From Flavobacterium sp. N2820 (GTDB lineage Bacteria; Bacteroidota; Bacteroidia; Flavobacteriales; Flavobacteriaceae): a stretch of DNA of 64,000 nt. The notes under the pieces are model-generated. The model was not told the DNA's origin. It saw only the letters and a list, made by a program, of their open reading frames with translations, and searched no databases. Positions 7,207-15,925 of the stretch are shown one piece after another. Position numbers and translations under genes: made by a program. The first letter of the stretch is position 1. Each line of letters begins with the position of its first letter. The stretch is taken from contig NZ_CP110008.1 in NCBI RefSeq assembly GCF_025947285.1, positions 558,001 to 622,000 on the forward strand, written 5' to 3'.

Positions 7207-7782
7207 TTATCTGTATTTATCATTTAATCCTTTTCCCTCTATAATCTGCGGAATTATTTTTTCTAATCGTGCTAATTGTGTTTTTTCTTGTTTTGCTGAA
7301 GTGAGGTGTTCGATAAACTCTCTTTGTTTATAAGGAGAAAATTCATTGAATTTGGTTAAAAGTTCCTGATTTTTATCCAATTCGTTTTGAAGAAGTTCTG
7401 GAATTATAGTTTCTTTTTTTTCTTTTGGGATAACCAACCCTTTTTCTTCTATTTCAATCGCTTCATTAATATAATATAAAATTAGTTTTTCATCTATTTC
7501 ATTGACCGAGGTAAATCGCATTTGTCGCAATGACTTGGTATTTTCTTCATTAGCATTAATGAGTAGTTTTTTTTCATCTTTCAGAAAAACACCATTATAA
7601 AACCAAATTCCAAAATAAGATTTAAAACTACCAATTCCTAACACATTTTTATTCTTGTGTGTATAAACAGAACCGCCCCATTTAGTAGTTTCAACTAAAG
7701 AAGTTTTACGAATAATCGCATGCAATTGCTCAATTTCATTTTCCCATTGATTGGTTTTGTTCCACTTGTTTTCTTTTTCCAA
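7207..7782 (-). CDS. YdeI/OmpD-associated family protein with DUF1801-like N-terminus
   Basis: 191 residues. The first half (residues about 10-115) has the DUF1801 pattern, WENEIEQLHAIIRKTSLVETTKWGGSVYTHKNKNVLGIGSFKSYFGIWFYNG. The C-terminal third has the YdeI/OmdA pattern, PELLQNELDKNQELLTKFNEFSPYKQREFIEHLTSAKQEKTQLARLEKII. No secretion signal, so cytoplasmic. Members of this group have been tied to bacteriocin protection and envelope stress in other bacteria, but the biochemical activity is unknown. The end of the gene lies in a short direct repeat (ATTTATCTGT twice, 7197-7216). A TATATTTG promoter box sits 22 bases upstream of the ATG. Confidence 0.8.
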   Translation of the reverse strand: MEKENKWNKTNQWENEIEQLHAIIRKTSLVETTKWGGSVYTHKNKNVLGIGSFKSYFGIWFYNGVFLKDEKKLLINANEENTKSLRQMRFTSVNEIDEKLILYYINEAIEIEEKGLVIPKEKKETIIPELLQNELDKNQELLTKFNEFSPYKQREFIEHLTSAKQEKTQLARLEKIIPQIIEGKGLNDKYR

Positions 7783-7803
7783 GTTATTCTATTTTTAGTT
7801 TAT

Positions 7804-7811
7804 CAAATATA
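7804..7811 (-). promoter_or_regulatory. -7 box for the YdeI-like gene
   Basis: On the minus strand TATATTTG, a TAnnTTTG match, with a start point near 7797 and the ATG at 7782. Upstream lies the terminator of the peptidase gene. Confidence 0.45.
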
Positions 7812-7815
7812 AAAA

Positions 7816-7837
7816 AAAGAGGAACATTGTCCTCTTT
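7816..7837 (-). terminator. Terminator of the M28 peptidase gene
   Basis: AAAGAGGA and TCCTCTTT form an 8-base stem with a 6-base loop; on the minus strand a T tract follows. Confidence 0.75.
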
Positions 7838-7846
7838 AGTTTATTC

Positions 7847-10087
7847 TTAGAATTTCACTTTCATTGTTATTGGTTTTCCATTTCGCATTACGGTTACGTC
7901 TTTTTCATCACCAACTGTTAATTTGGCTAAACAATCCATGTATCCATAGACTTCTTTAATTTCGCAATCACCAATTTTTATTAAAATATCGCCTTCTAAT
8001 ATACCAGCCGCATGTGCTGGACGATTTTCTGTAACTCCATCAATGTGTAAACCATCACCATGGTCAGTATAATCAGGCATAATTCCTAAAGTTACTTTAT
8101 ATTTTGGAACAGTTTTTCCTGCATTCATTGCTGTTTGAGTAAACTCGATTTTATCTAATGATGCAATTTCATTGGATACTCTAAATACATAATCAACAAT
8201 GTTTCTTACACCATAATAATTGATTTTATCTTCGTCATCACTTGGTTTGTGATAATCTGCATGTGTTCCTGTAAAGAAAAATAAAACGGGAATATCTTTT
8301 AAATAAAATGAAGTATGATCAGAAGGACCTTGACCTGCATTGTCTAAAGTAACGTTGAAACCAGCGGGTTTGTTTTTGGTTATAATAGTTGAAAATTCTG
8401 GAGCAGTTCCAATTCCACCTACAGTTAAACTTTTATCTTTATCTAAACGACCAATCATGTCTAAATTTATCATGGTCACTACATTTGGATATAAACTTTT
8501 CAGTGTTTCTGCCATATGTTTTGAACCAATTAAACCATCTTCTTCTCCCGAAAATAAAGCAAAAATATAATTGACATTCTCTTTTGTTTTATTTTGTGAA
8601 AACATACGTGCTAATTCAAGTACTGCGGCAACACCTGATGCATTATCGTCTGCTCCATTATGAATTTCGCCATGTGAATTAGGCTTCGAAGAATGATTGT
8701 GTTCGTTTAATCCCAAATGGTCGTAATGTGCTCCAATTACAATTGTTTTTGAAGCTTTATTGTCTAAAAATGCAATCACATTTGTGCCACTATTTGCTTT
8801 ATCGCTTGAAGCATCTGTGCTGTGCGGATTAATTTTTACCTTATAATTGAAAGTTTGTAAATACGATTGGTTTGCATAAGGCTTTAATCCCAAAGATTTA
8901 AATTCTTTTACAATATATGTTGCTGCTTTTTTTTCTCCAGCCGAACCAGTCAATCTACCTTGTAATTCATCAGATGATAAATAAGAAATATGTTTTTTTA
9001 ATGTTTTTGGTTGAGCAATTTCAGTTTTGTCACCTTCAATCCAATCGGCAATAAAAACGTTGGTTTCTCTAGGCTTACTTTGCATTCTATTACTCGAAAA
9101 AACTAATTTTTTTCCATCAGGAGAAAACATCGGAAAAGCATTAAATTCACTTTCGTATGTAATTTGTTGTAAGTTTTCGCCATCAATATCAATCATAAAT
9201 AGCTGGAAATCATATCCTCTTGTTGAGTGATGATTAGACGAAAAAATAATTTTTTTATCGGTAGGATGGAAGTAAGGTGCCCAATTGGCTTTTCCTAAAT
9301 TCGTAATTTGTTTTAAATCGGAACCATCAATGTTGCAAGTATAGATTTCCATTTCAGATGGAGCAACCAAATTCTGAGCTAATAAATCTTTATATTCTTT
9401 AACAGCTTCAGCAGTTTTAGGTCGAGATGAACGAAAAACAATTTTTTTACTATCGTGCGAAAAGAAACAACCGCCATCATATCCTAATCCAAAAGTAATT
9501 TGTTTTAAATTACTACCATCGATATCCATGGTGTAAATTTCTAAATCGCCGCTTCTAATACTAGTAAAAGCAATTTTTTTACCATCTGGAGAAACAACAG
9601 CTTCAGCATCATAACCTGGCGTATTTGTTAGCTGTTTTGTGATGTTTCCTTTTAAATCGGCAATATAAATATCAAATTCAGGATAAATCGCCCATAAATA
9701 TTTTCCTTCAATTGGCTTTGGAGGAGCAGGACAAGCATGGTCTGATGCGTGTGTGGAAGCATATAAAATGTGTTTTCCATCGGGCATATAATAAGAACAA
9801 GTGGTTCTTCCTTTTCCAGTTGAAACCAATTGCAAGCTTTTTTCATTGAATTCTTGTGCTTTTAAATCTAACATGAAGATTTGGTCACAAGAAACACCAA
9901 ATGCTTTGTTGGTAACTTGAAGTGTTAATTGATCCCCTTTTGGACTAAAGTAGGCTTCGGCATTGTCGCCACCAAAAGTGAGTTGTTTGATGTTTTTTAA
10001 ATGTTTTTCTTGAGCTGGAGCAAGTACTGAAAAAGATGTAATTAGTACGAGTAAAAACTTTTTATTAAAATTTATTGTTTGAAACAT
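7847..10087 (-). CDS. Secreted M28 metallopeptidase with N-terminal PD40 propeller and C-terminal PDZ domain
   Basis: 746 residues. Signal peptide about 1-25 (ending SVLAPAQ). Residues 30-350 hold TolB/PD40 beta-propeller repeats, seen as 'SPDGKKIAFTSIRSGDLEIY' and 'SPDGKKLVFSSNRM' units. The M28 aminopeptidase domain (about 365-640) has all its zinc ligands: His454 in GAHYDHLG, Asp480 in ADDNASG, Glu515/516 in GEEDG, Asp543 in LDMIGR and His613 in HADYHKPSDD. A PDZ domain fills 660-746. Probably a periplasmic or surface exopeptidase whose propeller and PDZ domain select or hold peptide substrates. Substrate unknown. Monocistronic. Confidence 0.9.
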   Translation of the reverse strand: MFQTINFNKKFLLVLITSFSVLAPAQEKHLKNIKQLTFGGDNAEAYFSPKGDQLTLQVTNKAFGVSCDQIFMLDLKAQEFNEKSLQLVSTGKGRTTCSYYMPDGKHILYASTHASDHACPAPPKPIEGKYLWAIYPEFDIYIADLKGNITKQLTNTPGYDAEAVVSPDGKKIAFTSIRSGDLEIYTMDIDGSNLKQITFGLGYDGGCFFSHDSKKIVFRSSRPKTAEAVKEYKDLLAQNLVAPSEMEIYTCNIDGSDLKQITNLGKANWAPYFHPTDKKIIFSSNHHSTRGYDFQLFMIDIDGENLQQITYESEFNAFPMFSPDGKKLVFSSNRMQSKPRETNVFIADWIEGDKTEIAQPKTLKKHISYLSSDELQGRLTGSAGEKKAATYIVKEFKSLGLKPYANQSYLQTFNYKVKINPHSTDASSDKANSGTNVIAFLDNKASKTIVIGAHYDHLGLNEHNHSSKPNSHGEIHNGADDNASGVAAVLELARMFSQNKTKENVNYIFALFSGEEDGLIGSKHMAETLKSLYPNVVTMINLDMIGRLDKDKSLTVGGIGTAPEFSTIITKNKPAGFNVTLDNAGQGPSDHTSFYLKDIPVLFFFTGTHADYHKPSDDEDKINYYGVRNIVDYVFRVSNEIASLDKIEFTQTAMNAGKTVPKYKVTLGIMPDYTDHGDGLHIDGVTENRPAHAAGILEGDILIKIGDCEIKEVYGYMDCLAKLTVGDEKDVTVMRNGKPITMKVKF

Positions 10088-10136
10088 AAATGGTGTTTTT
10101 ATTTATAATGAATAAAAATGAATTACGAATATACAA

Positions 10137-10166
10137 AAAAGACAAGTCATCAAAAACCTGTCTTTT
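10137..10166 (-). terminator. pepT terminator
   Basis: AAAAGACA and TGTCTTTT pair around a loop of about 14 bases; on the minus strand the stem runs into TTTTTT. It lies between the pepT stop and the next gene's start. Confidence 0.65.
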
Positions 10167-10192
10167 ATAATTGTTTTCTATGCTGAAATAGA

Positions 10193-11434
10193 TTATTTAG
10201 TAGTTGCAGTGATTTCTGCAATTTTTACAATTACTTCTGTAGCTTTAACCATACTTTCAACAGGAACATATTCATATTTTCCGTGAAAATTATGTCCGCC
10301 TGCAAAAATATTTGGACAAGGTAAGCCTTTATAGGATAATTGACAGCCGTCTGTTCCACCTCGAATGGGTTTGATTAATGGTTTTATACCTAATTCTTTC
10401 ATGGCTTTTTCTGCAATTTCAACGATATGAAAAACTGGTTTTACCTTTTCTTTCATGTTGTAATATTGATCTTTTACTTCAGCAATTACAATTTCTTCGC
10501 CAAATTGTTTTTTCCACTTTTTGTTGAATTTATTTGCTAATTCGTGGATAAATTCTTTTCTCTCTTTGAATTTTTTTGCACTATGGTCACGGATAATTAG
10601 TTCAACTACAGTTTCTTCGATACTTCCTGAAATTCCTACTACATGAAAAAATCCTTCATAACCTTTTGTTTTTTCTGGAATTTCATTCTTAGGTAATTTG
10701 GAAATAAATTGATTGGCTAAGAGCATTGAATTTATCATTTTTCCTTTAGCATAACCAGGATGAACGCTTTTTCCTTTAAAAACAATTTTTGCGCCAGCTG
10801 CATTAAAATTTTCATATTCTAGTTCGCCAATTTGACTTCCGTCCATAGTGTAAGCCCATTCGCAACCAAATTTTTCAACATCAAATTTATGCGCACCACG
10901 ACCAATTTCTTCATCTGGAGTAAAACCTACACGAATTTTTCCGTGTTTGATTTCGGGATGTTGAATTAAATATTCCATTGCCGACATAATTTCGGTAATT
11001 CCGGCTTTGTCATCGGCTCCTAAAAGGGTTGTTCCGTCTGTTGTGATTAGGGTTTGGCCTTTATATTGTAATAAATCTTTAAAATAACTTGGTGATAAAA
11101 TGATGTTTTGTTTTTTATTTAAAACAATATCACCTCCATCATAATTTTTTACAATTTGAGGTTTTACGTTAGCGCCAGTGAAATCTGGAGTTGTATCATA
11201 ATGCGAAACAAATCCAATTGTTGGAACTTTGTGTTTTACATTACTTTCTAAAGTAGCCATTACATAGCCATTTTTATCTATGGTTACTTCTGTCATTCCC
11301 ATTGCTTTTAGTTCTTTAACTAAAAGATTTGCAAGGTCTAATTGTTTTTTAGTACTTGGAGTAGTATCTGAATTTGGATCAGATTCTGTATCAATAGTTA
11401 CGTAGCTAATAAAGCGGTCAATAATGTGTTGCAT
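10193..11434 (-). CDS. pepT: Peptidase T (tripeptide aminopeptidase)
   Basis: 413 residues, the usual length of PepT. M20B two-zinc cytosolic enzyme that removes the N-terminal residue of tripeptides. Ligands and catalytic residues visible: His78 and Asp80 ([11 protein letters not shown]), Asp141 (LGADDKAG), Glu175/176 (TPDEEIGRG), and the late His in [12 protein letters not shown]. The lid domain lies between about 210 and 325. No signal peptide. Its own promoter box (TATATTTG) is 18 bases upstream of the ATG and a hairpin ends it, so it is transcribed alone. Confidence 0.96.
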   Translation of the reverse strand: MQHIIDRFISYVTIDTESDPNSDTTPSTKKQLDLANLLVKELKAMGMTEVTIDKNGYVMATLESNVKHKVPTIGFVSHYDTTPDFTGANVKPQIVKNYDGGDIVLNKKQNIILSPSYFKDLLQYKGQTLITTDGTTLLGADDKAGITEIMSAMEYLIQHPEIKHGKIRVGFTPDEEIGRGAHKFDVEKFGCEWAYTMDGSQIGELEYENFNAAGAKIVFKGKSVHPGYAKGKMINSMLLANQFISKLPKNEIPEKTKGYEGFFHVVGISGSIEETVVELIIRDHSAKKFKERKEFIHELANKFNKKWKKQFGEEIVIAEVKDQYYNMKEKVKPVFHIVEIAEKAMKELGIKPLIKPIRGGTDGCQLSYKGLPCPNIFAGGHNFHGKYEYVPVESMVKATEVIVKIAEITATTK

Positions 11435-11451
11435 GAATTTTAAAATTTATA

Positions 11452-11459
11452 CAAATATA
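11452..11459 (-). promoter_or_regulatory. -7 box for pepT
   Basis: Minus-strand TATATTTG. The start point would be near 11445, leaving a leader of about ten bases before the ATG at 11434. No clear -33 box. Confidence 0.45.
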
Positions 11460-11503
11460 GGAAATTGAATAGGTATTTAAAAGTAAGAGTTTGGTAAATA
11501 AAA

Positions 11504-11527
11504 AAAGCACTTCAAATGAAGTGCTTT
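11504..11527 (-). terminator. tRNA-Tyr terminator
   Basis: AAAGCACTTCA and TGAAGTGCTTT form a perfect 11-base stem with a 2-base loop just 3' of the tRNA; a T run follows on the minus strand. Confidence 0.8.
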
Positions 11528-11530
11528 AGT

Positions 11531-11611
11531 GGGGAGAGCAGGATTCGAACCTGCGAAGATGTAATCAGCGGATTTACAGTCCGCCCTCGTTGGCCGCTTG
11601 AGTATCTCCCC
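11531..11611 (-). tRNA. tRNA-Tyr (anticodon GTA)
   Basis: On the minus strand the acceptor stem GGGGAGA pairs with TCTCCCC. The anticodon loop reads CTGTAAA with anticodon GTA. There is a long class II variable arm, and the T arm contains GGTTCGAATCC. The gene does not encode the CCA end. It has a well-formed promoter (11643-11673) and its own terminator, so it is an independent unit. Confidence 0.97.
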
Positions 11612-11642
11612 AAGCCATCTTGCTTATTTGACTAAGCGGTTG

Positions 11643-11673
11643 CAAATATAGAATTGTTTTTTGTTCCTGCAAA
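11643..11673 (-). promoter_or_regulatory. Promoter of tRNA-Tyr
   Basis: Minus-strand TTTG (11673-11670), 19 bases, TATATTTG (11650-11643): a full match to the Bacteroidota promoter, about 32 bases before the mature tRNA. Confidence 0.65.
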
Positions 11674-11730
11674 GATATTTTCCACTATTTTATAGACTAT
11701 TTTATAACTTTCTGTAAATGAAAAACATAA

Positions 11731-11754
11731 AAAAATCTTCCGAAGAAGATTTTT
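11731..11754 (-). terminator. Terminator of the TlpA lipoprotein gene
   Basis: AAAAATCTTC and GAAGATTTTT pair across a 4-base loop, with T tracts on both strands. Confidence 0.7.
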
Positions 11755-11776
11755 TAAAATATATTTTATGTTGGAA

Positions 11777-12901
11777 TTATTTAACCCCTAAAAGTTCTTT
11801 TACTTTTGCTTTTAAAGCATCACCTCTAAGATCTCTTGCAACAATATTCCCTTTTGCATCTAAAATAAAAGTAGCAGGTATTGATTGTACGTTGTATTGT
11901 TTAGCAATAGGCTCACTCCATTGTTCAAGATTTGAAACCTGATTCCATGTTAATTTATCTTTTGCAATAGCTTCTTTCCATTTTGTTGCATCTTTATCTA
12001 AAGAAACACCAATAATATTTAGTCCTTTGTCATGTAATTCATTATACATAGCAACTACATTTGGATTTTCAACTCTGCAAGGACCACACCATGATGCCCA
12101 AAAATCAATAATAGTCACTTTTCCTAATGATTCTTTTAATGAAATTACTTTTCCATCAGGTGAAGGAGCTGAAAAATTTGGAGCAGGTTTACCTATTGAA
12201 ATTTCAGACACAGAATCTAATACTTTTTTAATGTTTTTACCACTTTTAGTTTCTAGCAACCCTTTGTCTAATTTTTCATAGTATCCCTTTACTTCTTCTG
12301 GTGTTAAGTATTGTCTCATTAAAAAGTTTTCTAATAAAAGAACAGATAAATAAGCATCTTTATTTTCTTTAATGAATTTTACAGAAACTTTGTTCATGTC
12401 TTCTTGAAAGCTATTGTATTCTCTCATGATTTGATTAACTGTTGCTGTATCGTTTGCAATTTTAGCAGCTTTTATTCTTTCTGCATTTGCTTTTTGAAAT
12501 TTACCTAATTTTCTAGCAATTACTTTAGATTCATTGTTGAATAATTGAAATTTCTCATTGTTAGGTGTTCCACCAATTATAGAGTTTTGAACGGTATCTG
12601 TTTTAATTGATATGCTAATTTCTCCTTTTTCTAATATAATAGGCAAACTAATTTGTTCGTTTTCAATTCTTACAAATCCTAAATCAATGCCTTCAGTAAA
12701 GCCTTTTAATTCAAATTTTCCATTTTCTATAACACCAGTATCTTTAACAATACTTCCTGTTTCACTTTGAATTTCTACAAAAACTTTTTTACCGTTTTCT
12801 ACACCTGTAGCATCTCCATTAATAACAAATTCATTGTCTTTTAATTGGTTGCAAGCAATAGCAAATAATGCTGCAGTAGTAATCAATATTATTTTTTTCA
12901 T
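11777..12901 (-). CDS. TlpA-type thiol:disulfide oxidoreductase lipoprotein with DUF4369 domain
   Basis: 374 residues. Lipoprotein signal with lipid-bearing Cys17 (LFAIAC). A DUF4369 beta domain spans about 25-130 and a helical linker 130-235. A thioredoxin-like TlpA/ResA domain spans 238-374 with active site WCGPC (Cys272, Cys275) and cis-Pro loop SIPATFI. It reduces or isomerises disulfides of periplasmic proteins, possibly apocytochromes, from a membrane anchor. A second protein of the same plan lies at 20674-21744. It has its own promoter (12922-12951) and terminator. Partner unknown. Confidence 0.9.
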   Translation of the reverse strand: MKKIILITTAALFAIACNQLKDNEFVINGDATGVENGKKVFVEIQSETGSIVKDTGVIENGKFELKGFTEGIDLGFVRIENEQISLPIILEKGEISISIKTDTVQNSIIGGTPNNEKFQLFNNESKVIARKLGKFQKANAERIKAAKIANDTATVNQIMREYNSFQEDMNKVSVKFIKENKDAYLSVLLLENFLMRQYLTPEEVKGYYEKLDKGLLETKSGKNIKKVLDSVSEISIGKPAPNFSAPSPDGKVISLKESLGKVTIIDFWASWCGPCRVENPNVVAMYNELHDKGLNIIGVSLDKDATKWKEAIAKDKLTWNQVSNLEQWSEPIAKQYNVQSIPATFILDAKGNIVARDLRGDALKAKVKELLGVK

Positions 12902-12921
12902 TTTAATAAATTAAATTTTGG

Positions 12922-12951
12922 CAAATGTATTTAAAATTCCTCATTTACAAA
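12922..12951 (-). promoter_or_regulatory. Promoter of the TlpA lipoprotein gene
   Basis: Minus-strand TTTG (12951-12948), 18 bases, TACATTTG (12929-12922). The ATG follows 20 bases later. Confidence 0.6.
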
Positions 12952-12996
12952 ACATAAATAAATGTTAGGATTTGTGTAAAATCTCGTTATTAAAGT

Positions 12997-13027
12997 TTTG
13001 TCAATCAAAAATATAGTTGTAATTTTG
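12997..13027 (+). promoter_or_regulatory. rpsA promoter
   Basis: TTTG at 12997-13000, 19 bases, TAATTTTG at 13020-13027. Start point near 13034, which gives a leader of about 113 bases before the ATG. Confidence 0.7.
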
Positions 13028-13033
13028 CGCACC

Positions 13034-13146
13034 TTTTAGCGAGGAGCGTTTCTATTAGGTATCAAGTATTTAAATGTAAAACACTGTTGTAGTTTTCTAT
13101 CGCATTTCGAAACGCAAGAAACACAGCATACAAATTTTTAATCAGC
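13034..13146 (+). promoter_or_regulatory. rpsA 5' leader with alternative pairings
   Basis: GCGTTTC at 13046-13052 can pair with GAAACGC at 13109-13115. The latter can instead form a local hairpin within GCATTTCGAAACGC (13102-13115). Mutually exclusive folds in front of a gene known for autogenous control suggest a regulatory leader; this is inference. Confidence 0.35.
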
Positions 13147-14913
13147 ATGTCTGAAATTAACAAAACACAAGAAGAGTTTTTAGCGAATTTTAACTGGCAT
13201 AACTTCCAAGAAGGAATTGATCCAGTTGATGAAAAAAACTTGCAAGAATTTGAAGAATTAGTAACTAAAACGTTCATTGCTACAGATCAAGAAGAAGTAG
13301 TAGAAGGTGTAGTTGTTAGAATTACTGAAAGAGACGCAATCGTTGACATCAACGCTAAATCTGAAGGTGTTATTTCTTTAAACGAATTCCGTTACAATCC
13401 TAACTTAAAAGTTGGTGATAAAGTAGAAGTATTAATCGACGTTCGTGAAGACAAAACAGGTCAATTAGTATTATCTCACAGAAAAGCTAGAACTATCAAA
13501 GCATGGGATAGAGTTATTTCTGCTAACGAAACAGGAGAAATCGTTAATGGTTTCGTTAAATGTAGAACTAAAGGTGGTATGATTGTAGATGTTTTCGGAA
13601 TTGAAGCATTCTTACCAGGTTCACAAATTGATGTGAAACCTATCCGTGATTACGATCAATATGTGAACAAAACTATGGAATTTAAAGTTGTGAAAATCAA
13701 CCACGAATTCAAAAACGTAGTAGTATCTCACAAAGCGCTTATCGAAGCTGATATTGAAGTACAGAAAAAAGAAATCATTGGTCAATTAGAAAAAGGACAA
13801 GTATTAGAGGGTGTTGTTAAAAACATTACTTCTTATGGTGTGTTTATTGATTTAGGTGGTGTAGATGGATTAATCCATATTACAGACTTATCTTGGTCAA
13901 GAATTAATCACCCAAGTGAAGTTCTTGAATTAGACCAAAAATTAAACGTTGTAATCCTTGATTTCGATGATGAGAAAACAAGAATCCAATTAGGTTTAAA
14001 ACAATTAAATGCTCATCCTTGGGATGCTTTAGGAACTGAATTAAAAGTTGGTGATAAAGTTAAAGGAAAAGTTGTTGTTTTAGCTGATTACGGTGCTTTC
14101 ATCGAAGTTGCTGAAGGTGTAGAAGGTTTAATCCACGTTTCTGAAATGTCTTGGTCAACTCACTTAAGAAGTGCTCAAGATTTCATGAAAATTGGTGATG
14201 TAGTTGAAGCAGTTGTTTTAACTTTAGACAGAGACGAAAGAAAAATGTCTTTAGGTATCAAACAAATGACGCAAGATCCATGGACTGATATCACGGCTAA
14301 ATATCCAGTAGGTTCTAAACACACTGGAATCGTTAGAAACTTTACTAACTTCGGAATTTTCGTAGAGTTAGAAGAAGGTATCGACGGTTTAGTTTATATC
14401 TCTGATTTATCTTGGACTAAGAAAATCAAACACCCATCTGAATTTGTAAACGTTGGTGAAAAATTAGACGTTGTTGTATTAGAATTAGATGTTGAAGGAC
14501 GTAAATTATCTTTAGGTCACAAACAAACTACTGCTAATCCATGGGATAAATATGAAGATGCATTCGCTGTTGGAACAATCCACAACGGAGCAATTTCTGA
14601 AATCGTTGACAAAGGTGCTACTGTAGAATTTGGTGACGATATCGTTGCTTTCATTCCTACACGTCACTTAGAAAAAGAAGACGGTAAAAAATTGAAAAAA
14701 GGAGATACTGCTGACTTTAAAGTTATTGAATTCAATAAAGAATTCAAAAGAGTAGTAGCTTCTCATACAGCTATCTTCAGAGAAGAAGAAGAGAAAAACG
14801 TTAAAACTGCAGTTGAAACTACATCAAATAGCTCAGCTCAAACATCTACTTTAGGTGATAATAACGATATTCTTGCTGAATTAAAAGCTAAAATGGAAAA
14901 AGGAGGTAAATAA
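13147..14913 (+). CDS. rpsA: 30S ribosomal protein S1
   Basis: 588 residues. Six S1 (OB-fold) repeats can be read: about residues 50-120, 130-200, 218-290, 302-375, 388-462 and 475-545. Repeats 3-5 are the most typical (GVFIDLGGVDGLIHITDLSW, GAFIEVAEGVEGLIHVSEMSW, GIFVELEEGIDGLVYISDLSW). A charged tail ends AKMEKGGK. S1 binds mRNA on the small subunit; this matters in Bacteroidota, where Shine-Dalgarno sequences are weak or absent. The codon choice is more biased than in neighbours, as expected for high expression. A leader of about 113 bases and two 3' hairpins frame the gene. Confidence 0.97.
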   Translation: MSEINKTQEEFLANFNWHNFQEGIDPVDEKNLQEFEELVTKTFIATDQEEVVEGVVVRITERDAIVDINAKSEGVISLNEFRYNPNLKVGDKVEVLIDVREDKTGQLVLSHRKARTIKAWDRVISANETGEIVNGFVKCRTKGGMIVDVFGIEAFLPGSQIDVKPIRDYDQYVNKTMEFKVVKINHEFKNVVVSHKALIEADIEVQKKEIIGQLEKGQVLEGVVKNITSYGVFIDLGGVDGLIHITDLSWSRINHPSEVLELDQKLNVVILDFDDEKTRIQLGLKQLNAHPWDALGTELKVGDKVKGKVVVLADYGAFIEVAEGVEGLIHVSEMSWSTHLRSAQDFMKIGDVVEAVVLTLDRDERKMSLGIKQMTQDPWTDITAKYPVGSKHTGIVRNFTNFGIFVELEEGIDGLVYISDLSWTKKIKHPSEFVNVGEKLDVVVLELDVEGRKLSLGHKQTTANPWDKYEDAFAVGTIHNGAISEIVDKGATVEFGDDIVAFIPTRHLEKEDGKKLKKGDTADFKVIEFNKEFKRVVASHTAIFREEEEKNVKTAVETTSNSSAQTSTLGDNNDILAELKAKMEKGGK

Positions 14914-14927
14914 TCTCACTTTTTGTC

Positions 14928-14948
14928 CTGCTGAATTCAGTTCAGCAG
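14928..14948 (+). terminator. Extra hairpin after rpsA
   Basis: CTGCTGAA pairs with TTCAGCAG across five bases, 15 bases after the stop codon. It has no T tract. It may stabilise the mRNA end. Confidence 0.4.
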
Positions 14949-14958
14949 CTATAAAATT

Positions 14959-14982
14959 AATCCCGAAAGAAATTTCGGGATT
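14959..14982 (+). terminator. rpsA terminator
   Basis: AATCCCGAAA and TTTCGGGATT form a 10-base stem with a 4-base loop, followed by T6. It separates rpsA from the arsenic operon. Confidence 0.85.
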
Positions 14983-14995
14983 TTTTATTGCGTAT

Positions 14996-15003
14996 TATAT
15001 TTG
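14996..15003 (+). promoter_or_regulatory. -7 box of the arsenic operon promoter
   Basis: TATATTTG, with a start point near 15010. The arsR operator palindrome directly overlaps the start region. Confidence 0.55.
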
Positions 15004-15012
15004 TTTATCGTA

Positions 15013-15024
15013 ATATTGCAATAT
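15013..15024. promoter_or_regulatory. Probable ArsR operator
   Basis: Perfect 12-base palindrome ATATTGCAATAT placed at the predicted transcription start, 18 bases before the arsR ATG. ArsR/SmtB dimers bind such AT-rich palindromes, and binding here would block the promoter until arsenite releases the repressor. Confidence 0.6.
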
Positions 15025-15041
15025 AATAATTTATAAAAATT

Positions 15042-15365
15042 ATGGGAGCATCAAAATCAGAATCCTTTTCAGTGGAACAAAACGAAATGGCAACGTTGTT
15101 TAAAGCTTTGTCGCATCCGGCACGTATTGCAATTGTTGACTATTTGTTAACTGTTGATACTTGTATTTGTGGTGATATTGTAAATGAATTGCCTTTAGCG
15201 CAACCTACGATTTCACAACATCTTAAAGAATTAAAAAACGCTAATATTATTAAAGGAACTATCGAAGGAACGGCCATTTGTTACTGTATTAATCCAGATA
15301 CGATTGATAAAATTGAAAATCATTTTGGGATGATTCGTCATAAGTTAAAGAATAAATGCTGTTAA
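15042..15365 (+). CDS. arsR: ArsR/SmtB-family metalloregulator, probable arsenite-responsive repressor
   Basis: 107 residues. Winged-helix DNA-binding protein with recognition helix QPTISQHLKELKNANII (about 54-70) and wing GTIEGTAICYCI. Cys41 and Cys43 (DTCICGDIV) sit where the ELCVCDL metal site lies in ArsR. Further cysteines are Cys80 and Cys82 in the wing and a terminal Cys106-Cys107 pair. It likely represses its own operon through the palindrome at 15013-15024. First gene of the arsenic cluster; 82 bases separate it from the next gene. As(III) as inducer follows from the downstream genes rather than from the protein alone. Confidence 0.9.
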   Translation: MGASKSESFSVEQNEMATLFKALSHPARIAIVDYLLTVDTCICGDIVNELPLAQPTISQHLKELKNANIIKGTIEGTAICYCINPDTIDKIENHFGMIRHKLKNKCC

Positions 15366-15447
15366 AAAAGATGGGTTAACTGTCTTAGAAATTTAGACAT
15401 CTAAGAATCTAATTAATCTAACAATCCAACTTTCTAAATAATCTAAA

Positions 15448-15924
15448 ATGAAACTATCAGAAATCAAATCCGAATTAAAAAAGCTAACAACAATAGCTTT
15501 TCAATTGCCAAATGGTGATTTAGTACCGAATCATTTTCATGTAACCGAAGTAGGTAAAATCACAAAGCATTTTATCGATTGCGGTGGAGTTGTTCGTACA
15601 GAAGAAGTAGTCAACTTCCAACTTTGGGAAGCCAATGATTATGATCATAGATTACATCCTGAAAAATTGGTTCATATTATTGAATTGTCCGAGCAAAAAC
15701 TTCAAATTCCTGATTTAGAAATCGAAGTCGAATATCAAATGAAGGAAACTATCGGAAAATTCAGTTTAGATTTCGACGGAACTAACTTCCAATTGAAATC
15801 AAAATTAACCGATTGTTTAGCTAAAGACAATTGCGGTATTCCACCAGAAAAAATGAAAGTCAAAATAGGTGAGTGGAAACCGAAAGAAACGTCTTGTTGT
15901 ACACCAGATTCAGGTTGTTGTTAA
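15448..15924 (+). CDS. DUF6428 family protein with cysteine-rich tail
   Basis: 158 residues, no signal. The body (residues 1-145) matches the DUF6428 proteins common in arsenic clusters of Bacteroidota, with NHFHVTEVGKITKHFIDCGG and LWEANDYDHRLHPEKL carrying several His and Asp that could bind a metal. The last ten residues are SCCTPDSGCC. That double CC pair resembles a soft-metal binding site. Biochemical role unknown; an intracellular arsenite chaperone or buffer is a reasonable guess from the tail and the operon. Its stop is one base before the next ATG, so the two are translationally linked. Confidence 0.8.
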   Translation: MKLSEIKSELKKLTTIAFQLPNGDLVPNHFHVTEVGKITKHFIDCGGVVRTEEVVNFQLWEANDYDHRLHPEKLVHIIELSEQKLQIPDLEIEVEYQMKETIGKFSLDFDGTNFQLKSKLTDCLAKDNCGIPPEKMKVKIGEWKPKETSCCTPDSGCC

Positions 15925-15925
15925 T

